A stretch of 64,000 bases of DNA from positions 30,143,250 to 30,207,249 of the forward strand of contig OW028579.1 in NCBI GenBank assembly GCA_932294295.1, in the 5' to 3' direction. The DNA is from Alitta virens. Lineage: Eukaryota; Annelida; Polychaeta; Phyllodocida; Nereididae. The translations under genes were made by a program, and so were the position numbers. The notes beneath the pieces are model-generated. The model saw nothing but the letters and a program-made list of their open reading frames with translations. It searched no databases and was not told where the DNA came from. Positions within the stretch are counted from its first letter, which is position 1. Every line of letters starts with the position of its first letter. This document shows, one piece after another, positions 1-11,740 of this stretch.

Positions 1-199
1 AAAGATGGGACATTACTTTCATTAGAAATAATGTGATTAGAATTATTTCTGCCATGACAATATTTTTCTTCAGTAATGCTTTGTTTATCATCTGAGCAGC
101 AGTGTTGGTTTAGTTAACATTGGGCAGTACTTGCTTTTACCTAAAGAAACCATGGGTCACTAAAAGTGTGTATATTTGCGCTTAAGATAAATGTGCATT

Positions 200-840
200 G
201 GTTCAATGATAGCTTGGTGTCAGCACTTTCCGTACAATATTCACCCAGCGTTGGCCCACTGATTGGTCCAGCATTTCTCAAGATAAGTGTACATTGGCTC
301 AATGTTGGCTTGGTGTGAGCACTTTCTGTGCATGGTCAGCCCAACGTTGTCCCACTGATTGGTCCAGCATTGCTCAAGATAGATCTACATTGGCTCAATG
401 TTGGCTTGGTGCGCGCACTTTCTGTGCATGGTCAGCCCAGCGTTGGCCCACTGATTGGTCCAGCATTGCTCAAGATAGATCTACATTGGCTCAATGTTGG
501 CTTGGTGCGAGCACTTTCTGTGCATGGTCAGCCCAGCGTTGGCCCACTGATTGGTCCAGCATTGCTCAAGATAGATCTACATTGGCTCAATGTTGGCTTG
601 GTGCGAGCACTTTCTGTGCATGGTCAGCCCAGCGTTGGCCCACTGATTGGTCCAGCATTGCTCAAGATAGATCTACATTGGCTCAATGTTGGCTTGGTGC
701 GAGCACTTTCTGTGCATGGTCAGCCCAGCGTTGGCCCACTGATTGGTCCAGCATTGCTCAAGATAGATCTACATTGGCTCAATGTTGGCTTGGTGCGAGC
801 ACTGTCTGTGCATGGTCAGCCCAGCGTTGGCCCAACATTG
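200..840. repeat. 96-bp minisatellite, about six copies
   Basis: A tandem array with an exact 96-bp period (for example the GCCCAGCGTTGGCCC core at 435 and again at 531). The first copy is diverged and the later ones nearly identical, as expected from recent slippage or unequal exchange. The period is a multiple of three, so long artefactual reading frames stay open. The core, with its TTGGCCCA and GGTCCAGCATTG words, resembles the interior of the palindromic elements elsewhere in the window. Confidence 0.9.
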
Positions 841-1935
841 GTTCAATCTGACATGATATCAGAGCCAAAAATAAAAGACGAAACGAGACAAGGTTAGATG
901 ATGGTCACTCAATTGTGGTACAATATCTCTCACTAAACCTACCAGTGGACCTGTTCAAGCCTGACGTCTAGCTGACGTAAACGTATTATCATCATGTGCA
1001 GAATTCATGAAATCAAATAACACTCTTTCATTTTGGTAATATATTTATGGTGTTTTTAAAGGTTTTGAATGATAAGCAATTTGTTTTAGTTATTATTCAA
1101 CGAGCAAAATTATTCAATGGTCATGAAAAATGTAAATGGAACAAACATCAGCTAGATATTTTCAATTTGTTCTCGTCCCTGGATCTCATTTTATTGTATA
1201 TATAATCATTGACAATAAAATACTATAAATAACTAGTACTAGCTCTAGATTTGGGTTTGGCTAATTGATTCTGAAGGTCCAGTTTGTATATTCAATTTGA
1301 GTCATAAAATTCAATTGCTTTCGACTACAGAAATTCTAATTAAAAACGACACCAACTTTGTTGAAGCTGACATTTAATTTTTCGAGACTAAATCTATCCA
1401 GTGCATGGCTTTAGAACAGTAATTAAGGCGATTTCACAGTAGGGTGCAGTGTAATAACTTTCTTAATAAAAAAAAGGGGGGGACAAAACCACACAGCACA
1501 TATACAGTATAATTGTTGTTCACTGTATACATGAATAACAGTCTAGAACCTGTTTGGAAGTGATATAGAGCAACACAGCACCAGGGTGACATCTCTCCCA
1601 AAGCAATTAAAGCTATCCAACCAGCCAGACGCTGCAATATGATATCAAGAGACACAGACCACAGCTTATAAATAATCTGTCTCTATGTTTTGCTTTTCTT
1701 ACAAAAATGAAAACTTGAAAAGACGAGAGTAGAAGACTACTGCTGAAGTCAGAAAAACTGACTGATAGGATAATTTATTATATTTATTGGTTGAATGATG
1801 AATATATTAGCTGGTTGATTGGTTGAAGCTCTGATCAAGCATACATAATCATGAAGTATCAATGAATGAATTAATTAATTCAATCAACCCCAAAATTCAA
1901 ATTGGCATAATTACCATGACTAAATTTCTGGGATG
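841..1935. other. Non-coding stretch, nothing recognised
   Basis: AT-rich sequence with many stops in all frames. I see no exon with splice sites and no repeat structure. Confidence 0.5.
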
Positions 1936-2206
1936 AAACATGCCAACAATCAATCAATCAATCAATCAATCAGTCAATCAATCAATCATATTCAAATCTG
2001 AATAATGACCATCTAGCCATGACTAAATTTCTGTGATGAAAACGTATTGAAAGAATGAATCAATCAATCAATCATCAATCAATCAGTCATCAACCGATCA
2101 ATCAATCATATTCAAATCTTTCTGTGATGAAACGTACTGAATGAATGAATGAATGAATGAATGAATGAATGAATGAATGAATCAATCAATCAATCAACCA
2201 ATTAAT
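1936..2206. repeat. CAAT / GAAT tetranucleotide microsatellites
   Basis: Interrupted runs of (CAAT)n at about 1951-1988, 2060-2105 and 2180-2212, and (GAAT)n at about 2142-2180. A short flanking phrase (CATATTCAAATCT... TTTCTGTGATGAAA) recurs between the runs, so the whole block is a compound tandem repeat. Confidence 0.85.
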
Positions 2207-2491
2207 CAATCAGCAGGCAACATACTCTGGTTCTGACATCACACATATTGGTGTTTGATATCAGTTTCCTTTTTTCTAGCTTTGGCAATCTTTGGATCTG
2301 ATATTTGCAGTGGACACTCAATACATCACGTTTCAATTATATCTGTCACAATCCATTCCATGTATTTCATTTGCCCTAGATTGATTCCCTGATAAATGGT
2401 GCTGCAATATCATACAGCAAAGAAAGAAACAGTAATACCCATGAGACAAAATTGAGCATAAAAAAAACCCCAGACCAACAACACAGGACTC

Positions 2492-2615
2492 CGGCTCGAC
2501 ACAAACAGTTTTCTATTGTCATTCGGCAGTCCTGTGGGTGATGAGTGATTGTTGATTGGGGAGGGGGTGGCTATCGAGTTCTGTGTCTCCCCAAGCTGAT
2601 CCATTGTTGATTGTG
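2492..2615 (-). CDS. Possible isolated coding exon, unrecognised
   Basis: Reading minus, a TATATTTAG acceptor is followed by about 40 codons of protein-like, Ser/Pro/Asn-rich sequence (MDQLGETQNS then SPTGLPNDNRK). The only donor I see is a weak GTCTGG. No neighbouring exon was found and no family is recognised. It could equally be chance open sequence. Confidence 0.2.
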
Positions 2616-2639
2616 CTAAATATAAAGAGGATTTCACTG

Positions 2640-3900
2640 AGAGAGAAATATCTATTGATTTTCTAAAGTATATTTTGTCAGCTGTCCTTGAAACAAGTAA
2701 TACTTCTATAAAATGTACCTTTTATTTGATACCTTGGTTAACTGGTTCTTGAGAGGGCAAGAAAATATCAATTGGTAACTTGTAATTATAAGTTCAAAGA
2801 AAATATTACATGAGTCTAAGCCTAATTAAGGTCATAAGACTACCCCAAACTTGAGACCACCTCACAATACAGACCACCGAAATATAGAACCAGTTGTAAT
2901 ACACCTTAACATTAATAGTTTATAAACATTGTACAGAGCAGCTAATTTAACACCAATGGTCTTAATAGTAAAAGATTATATTGCTCAGTGTAGACAGTGT
3001 CAGGTGTGGCACACAGTGTGTGTAATTGCAAAATTATATGATATGAACCTACATAGAAAAAGAAATGTTCAGACATAGACCTATATTGTGACTGCTAAAT
3101 TTGCTACTGGCTCAGGTGGCCATTTCAAAAAGCAATCTGTGAAGTAGTCAAGTGTAAGGTAGTCCAAGACATTTTTTTGCAAATACTTGTGACTAGCTCG
3201 GTGAAAGTGAGGTATCAGGTCTCTCATGAGGCACCGGACACATAAGGTGGGGTTGCTCAGCAAAGATTCAATACAACAAAGTGACTACAAAACCCAGAGG
3301 GGATGTCACGGAGCCAGAATTATGCAAAGGCGTTTCTCAGGGTGGTTTCTGGGGATATGTTGGAAATGTACAGCTATATATTGTGTGGCAGTATCGAGAA
3401 TAACTACCCAGTGAACCAACTCAAACCAGTATCATATGTGGCAGTATACATGTACTTTTGACTAAAAAATTAGTTATTATGCCCTCAGGGAGCAATATAT
3501 ACATGCTACTTATTTCATACGCTGTTGATAATCATCATATTGACAACCCAATGTTGTTGTTGTGTACTGAATAATCAAGAGTTCGTGAACTTAGCAAGGC
3601 TGTGAAATCAAGAAGAGATATGAGTACATTTGCTAGTTTTACTCACATTCTAACCGAAGATGGCTACCACAGGAAAAAAAAAGATAATTATGTACTTGTT
3701 TTGTGAAATGATTTCGACCAGTGTCAATATTTCAAGTGCAAAGGTAAATAATACGTACAAGCTTTTCTGTTCAGTCCTGTGACACCAAGCACTCAAATAC
3801 ATCATCATATTATCCTTTACCCTTGTGGAGAAATAATATGATCGTCCCCCCCACCCCCCCCCCCCCCAAGGATTGTGCCCATGGAGTTACTATTTATTGC
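2640..3900. other. Non-coding stretch
   Basis: No exon or repeat family recognised. A C-rich homopolymer lies at 3846-3868. Confidence 0.4.
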
Positions 3901-3911
3901 AGTATAGTCAG

Positions 3912-4050
3912 ACCAGTGGCGGATTTAGTGGCTCCCCCTTGGCCCAGTACAATTTAGTTAAAAAGTATTAAAAATTTCAGCGATCCCCGCCCGCAATAAA
4001 TTTTAATTTGTCAACCCCTCCCATGAAATATATTGTGGATCCGCCCCTGC
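3912..4050. mobile_element. Short hAT-like MITE with CAGTGGCGGAT ends
   Basis: Starts CAGTGGCGGATTTAG and ends GGATCCGCCCCTG, an imperfect inverted repeat of the CAGNGGCGGATCC type common at the ends of hAT-like non-autonomous elements (family knowledge). It is about 140 bp with no coding capacity. I could not find a convincing 8-bp target duplication, so the boundaries are approximate. Confidence 0.5.
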
Positions 4051-4059
4051 GGACTCATC

Positions 4060-4870
4060 TTCAACTTACACATAACAAAAGGTTGGTTCTTGTCAACTGA
4101 CTTTACCTTTTATGCCTAACCCCCATAAGATATCATAACGAAAATATATGGCGATAATGAGAACTTTTCTTGCAGTCCGAAATACAACATAGTTTATTAT
4201 GACTGAGCCTGGCTGTATTTAGGCTCATCATCATGATCATGAATGATGTTTTCAATCTCACTAATGCCTGCTTCGTGTCCAATTCACTCGAGACTCAATG
4301 GGTTAACCGTCAAAATTAGTATGCACCTGACATCTCTTCCTGTTCCTTGTCTTGTTAAAGCCACTCTTACACTGTTTTTAGCTCTTAAACTCTCAAAGGA
4401 ATCACCCAGCTCCATCCCTGGTGTTAAATGACCCGTCTACTATTGCTCAGGCAATCATTAGACCAGGCAGACTGGGATGGCAGCCATTTTGTCAATATTT
4501 ACCAACACTTCCAGCCAATAAATACCATGGGGGCTTTAGTTCTTGAGCCAACATAGGCAACCTGGATTTATTGGCTAAATACAAATGCTCAAACAACGCA
4601 ATAAGTAGGTTGTGTTATCTGGAGTGCAGTTGTGTGATGTTCATATTGGGCAAAACGATACAAATTGTTCAGATTGTCATGATTTTGAAATATAATACCA
4701 ATAAAACATCAATTAACTGAATGATATTGCTGCAGCCTGTTCAGGCGTTCAGAATGTGAGGGGTTCACCACTGTTGTAAAGTAAAAACGATAATTTGGAA
4801 GCAACTGATTTCACTTCTATTCATGATGCTAGAGAAGCATGCTGCAGTGTAAATATATATGTATGGCTGT
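4060..4870. other. Non-coding stretch
   Basis: No supported exon. Short open frames here lack plausible splice sites. Confidence 0.4.
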
Positions 4871-4875
4871 CAACC

Positions 4876-4990
4876 AACCAATCAATCAATCAGACAATTT
4901 ATCAGTCAATCAATCAATCAATCACTCAGTCAGTCAGTCAGCACGTCAGTCAGTCAGTCAGTCAGCACGTCAGTCAGTCAGTCAGTCGTT
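4876..4990. repeat. CAAT then CAGT microsatellite
   Basis: (CAAT)n grades into (CAGT)n with two 20-bp copies of a unit carrying GCACGTCAGTCAGTCAG. All three frames are open, an artefact of repeat composition. Confidence 0.85.
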
Positions 4991-5041
4991 ACTCCTTATA
5001 CTAAGATCACATTTCTATTAGAGCCAAAAGTTTTGGTTAAA

Positions 5042-5185
5042 CTGTGAGAAACAGTTAGTGTAGTGGTAAGGTTAATGGACTGGGTTCCGACTCCCATCTA
5101 CTGCACTTCCTGTTTGTGGCCACTTAATCCTCATTGCTACTGTCCACCCAGCAGAGAGTGGGTATCTAGCTGTACTGACATAGGA
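5042..5185 (+). mobile_element. tRNA-headed SINE fragment
   Basis: The segment GTTAGTGTAGTGGTAAGG resembles an RNA polymerase III A box, and GGTTCCGACTCC about 30 bp later a B box. They are followed by a non-tRNA body (CCACCCAGCAGAGAGTGGG). This is the usual layout of a tRNA-derived SINE and not of a functional tRNA, because no acceptor stem closes. Confidence 0.45.
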
Positions 5186-5357
5186 ATGATTCAGAAAGAA
5201 GTTCATAGCTATGGTGAACATTTTTTGATTTTAGCTAATTTTAAACATCCTTTTCACAATGTCCACTGCAGTAGATTTATATTGTACCTTGGTACTTATT
5301 TGCAACAAATGTTTTTGATATGCATTAATCTATCGTTGAATTTCTCTCTACTTTCAG

Positions 5358-8300
5358 ACAATGGTGCTGGAGGGTTTTGCCACTATGTTCATGAGGATGC
5401 CAATGTCAACGGCTAGCCTTCCAATCCAAGGAACGTGCACGGTGGACGACAAAAGGGTCTCCCTCAGGTTCCCCTTCACTGGCATTGAATTTGACCTTCC
5501 AAGCGCTCCTAAGGTTAGAAAATTTGTGTGTTGTACGAAGGGCGTTCAGAAAGTTCTGACCATTTTTTCATATAGACAGTCATAATTGACATAGATAATT
5601 TTTGCACAAAATAAAATTCAAGTTATGCATATTTTATATACTAAATATCTGCTCTTTCTGATAAATTAAAAACCCTTTTTCTGTTGCCATGAAAACAAGT
5701 CCTTAAGTGATGCGGATCAGGTGTTGCAATTGTCAAATAACTGTTACACTTCACATGGTAAATCAAATGCAACATTTACGAAACTAATGGGGTACATATC
5801 TCATGTTGACTGATATTGATTATGTATGTGTATGTATGTATGTATCATTTATTTACAGTCGTTTTCAATCCGAATACAATATAAAATATAAAGTAATCTT
5901 AAGTGTTATCACTTCTGTACGACCCTTTCACAAAATAAAAGAAATAATAAATATGAAATCGAAAATACAAAAGAAAAGAAAATAATAATAATTAAAAAAT
6001 AGGAATAGAATGTCTATTTAAGCGGTTCAAAATGTCCATGCAATGTCCAAGTTAAAGTCAGTTATGTAATGTCCATGTCATTTTATATGTCCACTCTTCA
6101 TTTGTATTTGTTGACTGTCTGTCAGTTCGTATTTGACTCTGAAACAAACAAGACATCGAGGTTAGTCAAATTACATAATGTGGTCCATGTCACATGTCAA
6201 TAGCCATTGTGTAATCGCTGTTATGAAAGTATTAAGTGAAATACTTCTTTTAATTTCAACAGGAATATTATTCCAGAGTTTCGCACCCCAGTACATAAAA
6301 CTATTCTTCCCATACTTCACAGTGTTAAAAGATGGAAGTGAAAGTCTGTCATTGTCCCTCATTTCATATTGTGAGTTCTGAGTCTCAAGTAACTCATTCA
6401 GATATTTTGGTGCAATGTCCTTCCTGACTTTATAAAGCAGTATAGCCGCATTCTTTACACACCGTTTAAACACACTGAGTTGCTTTTCCTGTTTGCAAAG
6501 CTCTTCATAACTTAGGTAACCCTTATCTGTGGCAAATCTAAGCGCCCTTTTATTGGTATTTTCCAATTTCTCTAATTGCATTTTGTTTGCAAACATCCAA
6601 ACAATTGAGCAATAATTGAAATTACTGCTTATGTAACTATTATAAATTGTGTTTTTAGCATATTTGTCTAAATTATGCCTGATTCTTTTGAGGGCATTTA
6701 TCTGCTTTCCCGTTTGATTACATATCTCATCAATTTGCATATTCAATTTCAAATGCTGATCCAATTCAACCCCTAGAATGTTAATGCTATCAGACGCTTT
6801 GATTTCAGTGCCCTCTATCATAATTGAGCAGTTGTCTAATACATTATCCCTACTTAGAAACATTAATTGAAATTTATTGGCATTTGCTTTCATGTTATTA
6901 TATTCAAACCAGTTCATGGCAGTTATACAATCATTTTGTAATCTTTCCTTTAGATCTGACAGATCGTTCCCAATACTGAGGAGTGTATTATCATCTGCAT
7001 AATTGTATATTTTGCTATTAAATTTGAAAAATAAGAAATCATTGATGAATATATTGAACAAAAGAGGACCTAATATTGATCCCTGGGGGACCCCTTTGAT
7101 GTTGTGAATCCAGTCTGAGAATGTCTCACCTATCTTAACTCTTTGTTGTCTCTGCATTATGTAAGACTGCATAAGTTGACAGGAGTCCATGTCAAACCCA
7201 TAGGTTGATAATTTGGCAATCAATAAACCATGAGGCATGCAGTCGAAAGCCTTTGAAAGGTCAATTGCAATTAAACCTAAAGTGTTTCCCTTCTCAATAT
7301 GTTGTCTGATATCTTCAGTCATTCTGACAAGTATGTCTTGACAACTATGAGCTTTCTGAAATCCTGATAAGTACTTATGAAACCTTGAGTTCGTATATTC
7401 ATATATTTGATCATAATATGATGTAATTTTCAGGTCATACAAATTATATTTCAGTTACTTACTAGAACTGTTTGCGGGAAAAGAGAGCAATGCAATTTAA
7501 CCAGTAACCAATCCATACAATTGATTTTAAAAAGTAACAAATTTTGTATACTAATATTTCCATATATTAATAGCCAGTTGCAGCGATTAGAGCTCTCACA
7601 GTTGATACATGGACAGAGCATTTACATAAACAAGTGTTTATTATGACAAATACTTATGTGTCCCAATCATTTGGGGATAATTGGTGATGTTCAGGAAAAT
7701 AATATAACCATGTTTCACTGTAGATTGTTAGGAATTTGTATTTCACAAAATGACCTGCTTAACATAGACATGTTTCCATGGCAACAGAAAAAGGGTTTTA
7801 CTTTATTAGATATGACCTGATATTTTGCATATCAAATGTATGTTACCTTAATTCTATTTTGGCAAATATCATCAGTCCATGTTAATTACAACTGTCTATT
7901 TGCCAAAGAAAAAGTAGTCAGTTGGTAGACAGTCCAGATTGTCTTTAAGATTGCAAGAACTTTCATGGTAATTAAGACCAGGCAGAGACTTACCTATTAT
8001 GACAGAACAATCGTAAAACCTACAGACAAAACATTCTAGGTCCAGAGTCCTACACAGAACATATAAATCTTGCAAAGCATTTCACACTACCAGATCTATG
8101 CAATTGCTTATCGCCAGAAAGACAAGTGCTGGGCCGGATTTGTCAACATGCCAAATGGGCCACTGGCCTAGGGCCAAATGACTTTGGGGGCCCACCAAAA
8201 CTAAAATGCTGCCTGATGTGTGGTTGCTCATCCCAGTTCAGTTTCACTTGGCCTGAAATTGGTAAAAGGGGTCCACAAAAGATTGTGTTGACCAGTTTTG

Positions 8301-10672
8301 TCTAAAAACTATGTGCTATATGGAACCTTTAAAGGTTCAAAAGCCTGGCATAGATTTGGAGCCTTTATTAGTTATTTTTTTAACCTCTCTAAAGGTTCTT
8401 TAAAAAAGAACCACTGAAGGTTCCATATTAAGGTTCTAAATGGAACCCAATGGTTCATAAACAAACCCATCAAATGGTTCAGTAAAGAACCCTTGGATTG
8501 TTCAAAAGTTCTTCTAAGAACCTTTATGGTTCCGTTTTTGGTTCATTTTTGAACCCTGTGGTTCTATTTGGAACCTAACGAGGTTTAATTAAAGGTTCAT
8601 ATATTGGTTCAATAAATGTTCTTTTAGATATGAAAAAATATACAGCACAAGAAAATGAATTTTGATTTATAAATTTATTTTCTTTCATGAACAAACATAG
8701 TTTTGGAATGTTGGACTGAGCTCCACACAACCTAGGGATTAAATCACTTCATACACAATGTACAAGTCTACCAAATTAACTATACCACAATTGATGATGC
8801 ACAAATTTACATAACAAAAGCCAGTGAAATATCAGGTTCTGTGTCTTGGATGACCATCATGCCATATTTCAAAATTTTCCACAAAAATTGGCTAAATGAG
8901 CGTACTTGGGGCAATCGTAGATCGCTCGCCGGACGTCCGTAAAACACTCGCCAAACATCTGTAAAACGCTCGCCAAATGTCCGTAGCCAAACATCCATTG
9001 CCAAACATCCGTGAGGCATCCATGAGGCATCCGTGAGGCACTCGTAGATTGCTCATAGATTGCTCATAGATTGCTCATAGATTGCTCGTAGATTGCTCGT
9101 AGATTGCTCGTAGATCGTCCATGCGAGTGGTTCAAGGATGGGGTGGCTACGTTTGGCTACGTAGAACGTACATAGAACGTACGTAGGATGCTTGCCAACA
9201 GACCCCGAGCAAGTTACGTAACTAAAATAAACAAGCACTCGTAGAACGTCCACCAAAGTTTTAATCATGTTTAAAATAATTTTCCCTTTCCACGTATGGT
9301 CGTGAGTGGTCAAGCATGACCAGAAGTGATCTACAAATAAGCGCAAGTATACGTAAAACGCTTGGCGGGTGAATTACGTAGGGACATGGATGAGCAAGAA
9401 GTAAAAAAAAAATTCCATCCGTCGTCACACGTAGTTCTTATACGTGATAGTGTGAACGAGTCATTTAAAAAATGTTAATATCTTTGATTTTTGCAAATTG
9501 TCGAGTCTCTTTGAAAAAAAAACAGTGGTGGCTTTATCTCATGAAGAGTCTAAAACAACAAATTTAATTGACATTTCAATATATTTCAATGCGATGCAAT
9601 CTACTGTATATGCAAAAGTAGTATTAAACATGACATTTACGGATTGATGATAGTGAAATATAGCAATTTTATATTTTTTGTAATGAATACTCACCATGAC
9701 AAGCACTACATTTACTGCAAGTGATATTTCTTGAGCAGTTGACTGTCTCTGCTTTCTCAATGCTATGGTCCTCTTCATTAAATCCTGAATGTTTTCATAT
9801 GCATTTGGAATTTTTTCCCACTCAAATATCTGCAAAAACTTGGCATCTTAACAATATAAAATGTTTCTAAGTCTAGATTAAACAAAATTATTTACATATT
9901 AATAACCATGAAGCATTTGACAAGTAAAATATTTATTACCCACCAGGAACCGAAGTCCAAGTGTTGGATCATGGGTTAAACTGTCTAATGTAATGCTCAA
10001 TTGCTCATTGAGGCTGCAATGTCTGGCTTTATTTGTTGTTCTAATCAATTAAGTGACTGCCCTTAACAATCCATTTAAGTAATGATAACTAATGAACTTG
10101 GCATTGAACCCTTTTGTCAAGTTTTGAACCTTTGGTGTGTGATTGAACCGTATGGTTCTTATATCTAAGAACCATTCAGAACCTTTACATGTACTATAGA
10201 ACCTTTAGGTTCCATATTGAACCTTTTTTTTCTTAGAGTGCAGAAGTAAATTGATGTTTGGTACCAAACGGACCAATAAAAACTTACAATTTGGAATACG
10301 ATAAAAAAAAGCAGGAAAAGCAGTTCATGGTTTGAGAAATATACATGAAAACTTCGGGTAACTGCCAGGTATACCTGTTGGGTAGCTGGCTGGGGAAAGC
10401 ATCATAGTGTCAAATATTATCTGCACTTGAAAAAAAAAACCAAAAGGTTACCTTCATTTTCTTATGGTTCTTTACAGGAGGACCGCAACGACTTTGATTT
10501 CAAAATCCGAGGCTCTCGAGGCGACATGACTTTGACGATCGGATACATCAAGGAACTGAAATGCTTCACAGGAAAAGGCAGACAGGATGATGAAGAACAT
10601 CCCGTTCTCACTTTCTGTTTCTATTCAAATGACAGTCCGATGAAGCATTTGCCAAAACCAAATACCAACTAA
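5358..10672 (+). CDS. 3' end of an unrecognised gene (last two coding exons)
   Basis: Two exons join in phase 0: 5358-5513 (acceptor CTTTCAG, donor AAG|GTTAGA) and 10478-10672 (acceptor TTTACAG, stop TAA at 10670-10672). They encode the last 116 residues, beginning TMVLEGFATMFMRMP, with KRVSLRFPFTGIEFDL in exon 1 and FDFKIRGSRGDMTLTIGYIK then a Pro/Asn-rich end in exon 2. Alternating hydrophobic and polar residues suggest a compact beta-rich domain. I do not recognise the family. Earlier exons should lie upstream of 5358, but none was found in the window. The 4.96-kb intron contains a LINE and a GGTTC-rich transposon. A possible poly(A) signal AATAAA lies at 11000-11005. An exon-like segment at 13358-13432, also phase 0, could be an alternative 3' exon. 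Confidence 0.6.
5822..7442 (-). mobile_element. 5'-truncated CR1/Jockey-like LINE with intact RT core
   Basis: A 423-residue frame (7442 to 6171) carries reverse transcriptase motifs in order: IAIDLSKAFD (motif A, catalytic Asp), GVPQGSILGPLLF (motif B) and YADDNTL (motif C, the YADD catalytic pair). A C-terminal region follows with KRALRFATDKG and a tail ending near WLLTCDMDHIM. An in-frame TGA lies just upstream of the first Met and there is no endonuclease domain, so the copy is 5' truncated. The 3' UTR runs down to about 5822 and ends in an ATACATACATACA tail, as in CR1-type LINEs that end in short repeats. It sits antisense in the intron of the flanking gene. The RT core has no stop or frameshift, so insertion is fairly recent. 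Confidence 0.85.
7443..8100. other. Intron sequence, nothing recognised
   Basis: No exon or clear repeat. The phrases near 5650-5710 (GCAACAGAAAAAGGGTTTT on the opposite strand) and 7770-7800 are inverted copies of one another and flank the LINE, so the LINE may have inserted into an older inverted element. Confidence 0.35.
8125..8240. mobile_element. Possible short non-autonomous DNA element
   Basis: GGGCCGGATTTGTCAACATG, then GGGCCACTGGCCTAGGGCC and GGGGGCCCACC, are words typical of terminal and subterminal regions of short hAT-like elements. The ends are not clearly defined. Confidence 0.3.
9040..9116. repeat. 10-11-bp tandem array (ATTGCTCATAG / ATTGCTCGTAG)
   Basis: Six or more copies of a unit alternating between CATAG and CGTAG endings, next to a CpG-rich stretch (8910-9030) of degenerate CTCGCCAAACRTCCGTA repeats. 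Confidence 0.75.
9695..10013 (-). CDS. Two phase-matched exons of an unknown gene fragment
   Basis: Exon 9944-10013 (acceptor ATTGCAG, donor CTG|GTGGGT) and exon 9695-9829 (acceptor TTTTGCAG, donor ATG|GTGAGT) join in phase 0 and give 68 residues with no stop. The first exon ends DSLTHDPTLGLRFL. The second starts IFEWEKIPNAYENIQ and continues through a basic stretch (RTIALRKQRQ) and a hydrophobic end. All four splice sites are good and the frame is continuous, which is unlikely by chance. I do not recognise the family and found no further exons. They lie between the GGTTC-rich ends, so they may be a captured gene fragment, part of the transposon's own gene, or a nested host gene. Confidence 0.4.
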
Positions 10673-10862
10673 AAGACAATACAATGCCAAACGTTAACAG
10701 TTCTATCTTGTTTTCCATTCCCCTATGTTATTTTTAGTATCCTGCTGTATAATCAGTTTTATACTGTTGTGACAATTTTCATTATTACACATGATTCTGG
10801 TAGATATTTCACAATTATGTAGAGTTGATGTATTAGGTTGTATAAGAGAGCTTAGGTCACTG

Positions 10863-10980
10863 CCCAGATAGCATTCCAAATCAGCAGAACATCAGCACCT
10901 TGTTGGTGATGTTGATACGATGTTGTACTGACGTTGGCCAATATTCAAACGACTCTGGCCAATTTTGGAATGCTATCTGG
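10863..10980. mobile_element. Palindromic MITE, CCCAGATAGC family, copy 1
   Basis: Begins CCCAGATAGCATTCCAAATC and ends TTTGGAATGCTATCTGG: about 118 bp, nearly a full palindrome with a spacer rich in GTTGATACGATGTTG / ACGTTGGCC. No coding capacity. Confidence 0.8.
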
Positions 10981-11553
10981 CAGACAGTTGATAATTTTAA
11001 ATAAACTAAATCACAAATGCAGCATTACTGCCAAGACTTAAATTTTTATTTTAGACTCATGCGAAAAAAATTGTATAAAAGTTGTTGACAAAATAGAATT
11101 GAAATACGATGTTAATTTTATATAATATTGTGAAGAAAATGGCTTTCACCTGTTGGCACATTGAGCATTAGCCTACTTTACAGATTATTACTTTGCAAAT
11201 GCTACCTTGTTCTTACTGGGTTTTTCATTAAGGTAGATTTATAACTATAAAAGATCTGTATGCTTGGATTAGTGGCTTAGATTATTAGGTTTAGGGTGAT
11301 TGATGTCATCTTAGTTTCAGTATTTCCAATTGAATATAGAAAATGACCCTGTATTACTGTTAGTAGCATTATGCCACAAAGGCCAATGTAATTTTTACCT
11401 CTTTTCACGTAATCTATGAATCATTTATCAATTCATTACCATGTATGCACCTCATGAAAGTTGTAGATGAATGTGAGAGAATAAATCATTTAATTACCCA
11501 GGAATGTTGCTTTTCACTGTTACTGGTGCTTAGAGCCATGAGTTCAGAAATGG

Positions 11554-11672
11554 CCCAGATAGCATTCCAAATTGTTTCAACATTGGCGCGATGTCCACAA
11601 TGTTAATACGATGTTGTAACAACAGTGGTCTATATGAAAATGATGCTGGGCCGATATGGAATGCTATCTGGG
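11554..11672. mobile_element. Palindromic MITE, CCCAGATAGC family, copy 2
   Basis: CCCAGATAGCATTCCAAATT at the left and ATATGGAATGCTATCTGGG at the right. The interior has GTTGGCGCGATGT and AATACGATGTTG. Same length class (119 bp) as copy 1. Confidence 0.8.
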
Positions 11673-11740
11673 GAGGATAAACCGATAAAGGATAAAACAT
11701 GAAGCAACTTTAGTAATTATATAAGACAAGGATGAAACAC

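Larger units (their letters stand above)
8300..10243. mobile_element. Putative DNA transposon with GGTTC/GAACC-rich ends
   Basis: Both ends are crowded with GGTTC/GAACC words: about 20 in 8320-8620, more in 10085-10225. The left end (TCTAAAAAC... ATATGGAACCTTTAAAGGTTC) and the reverse complement of the right end (CTCTAAGAAAAAA... ATATGGAACCTAAAGGTTC) align as an imperfect terminal inverted repeat of about 40 bp. The interior contains an 11-bp ATTGCTCATAG tandem array (about 9040-9115) and two minus-strand exons (9695-9829 and 9944-10013). No transposase is recognised. It may be one element or two elements bracketing unrelated DNA. Confidence 0.5.

Noticed and set aside
294..897. Repeat-protein frames of 185-189 residues
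   Set aside because: Artefact of the 96-bp minisatellite; two overlapping frames are equally open.
5063..5416. 117-residue frame running into exon 5358-5513
   Set aside because: It covers a SINE and intron and reaches the exon in the wrong frame; the frame through VSLRFPFTGIEFDL is the coding one.
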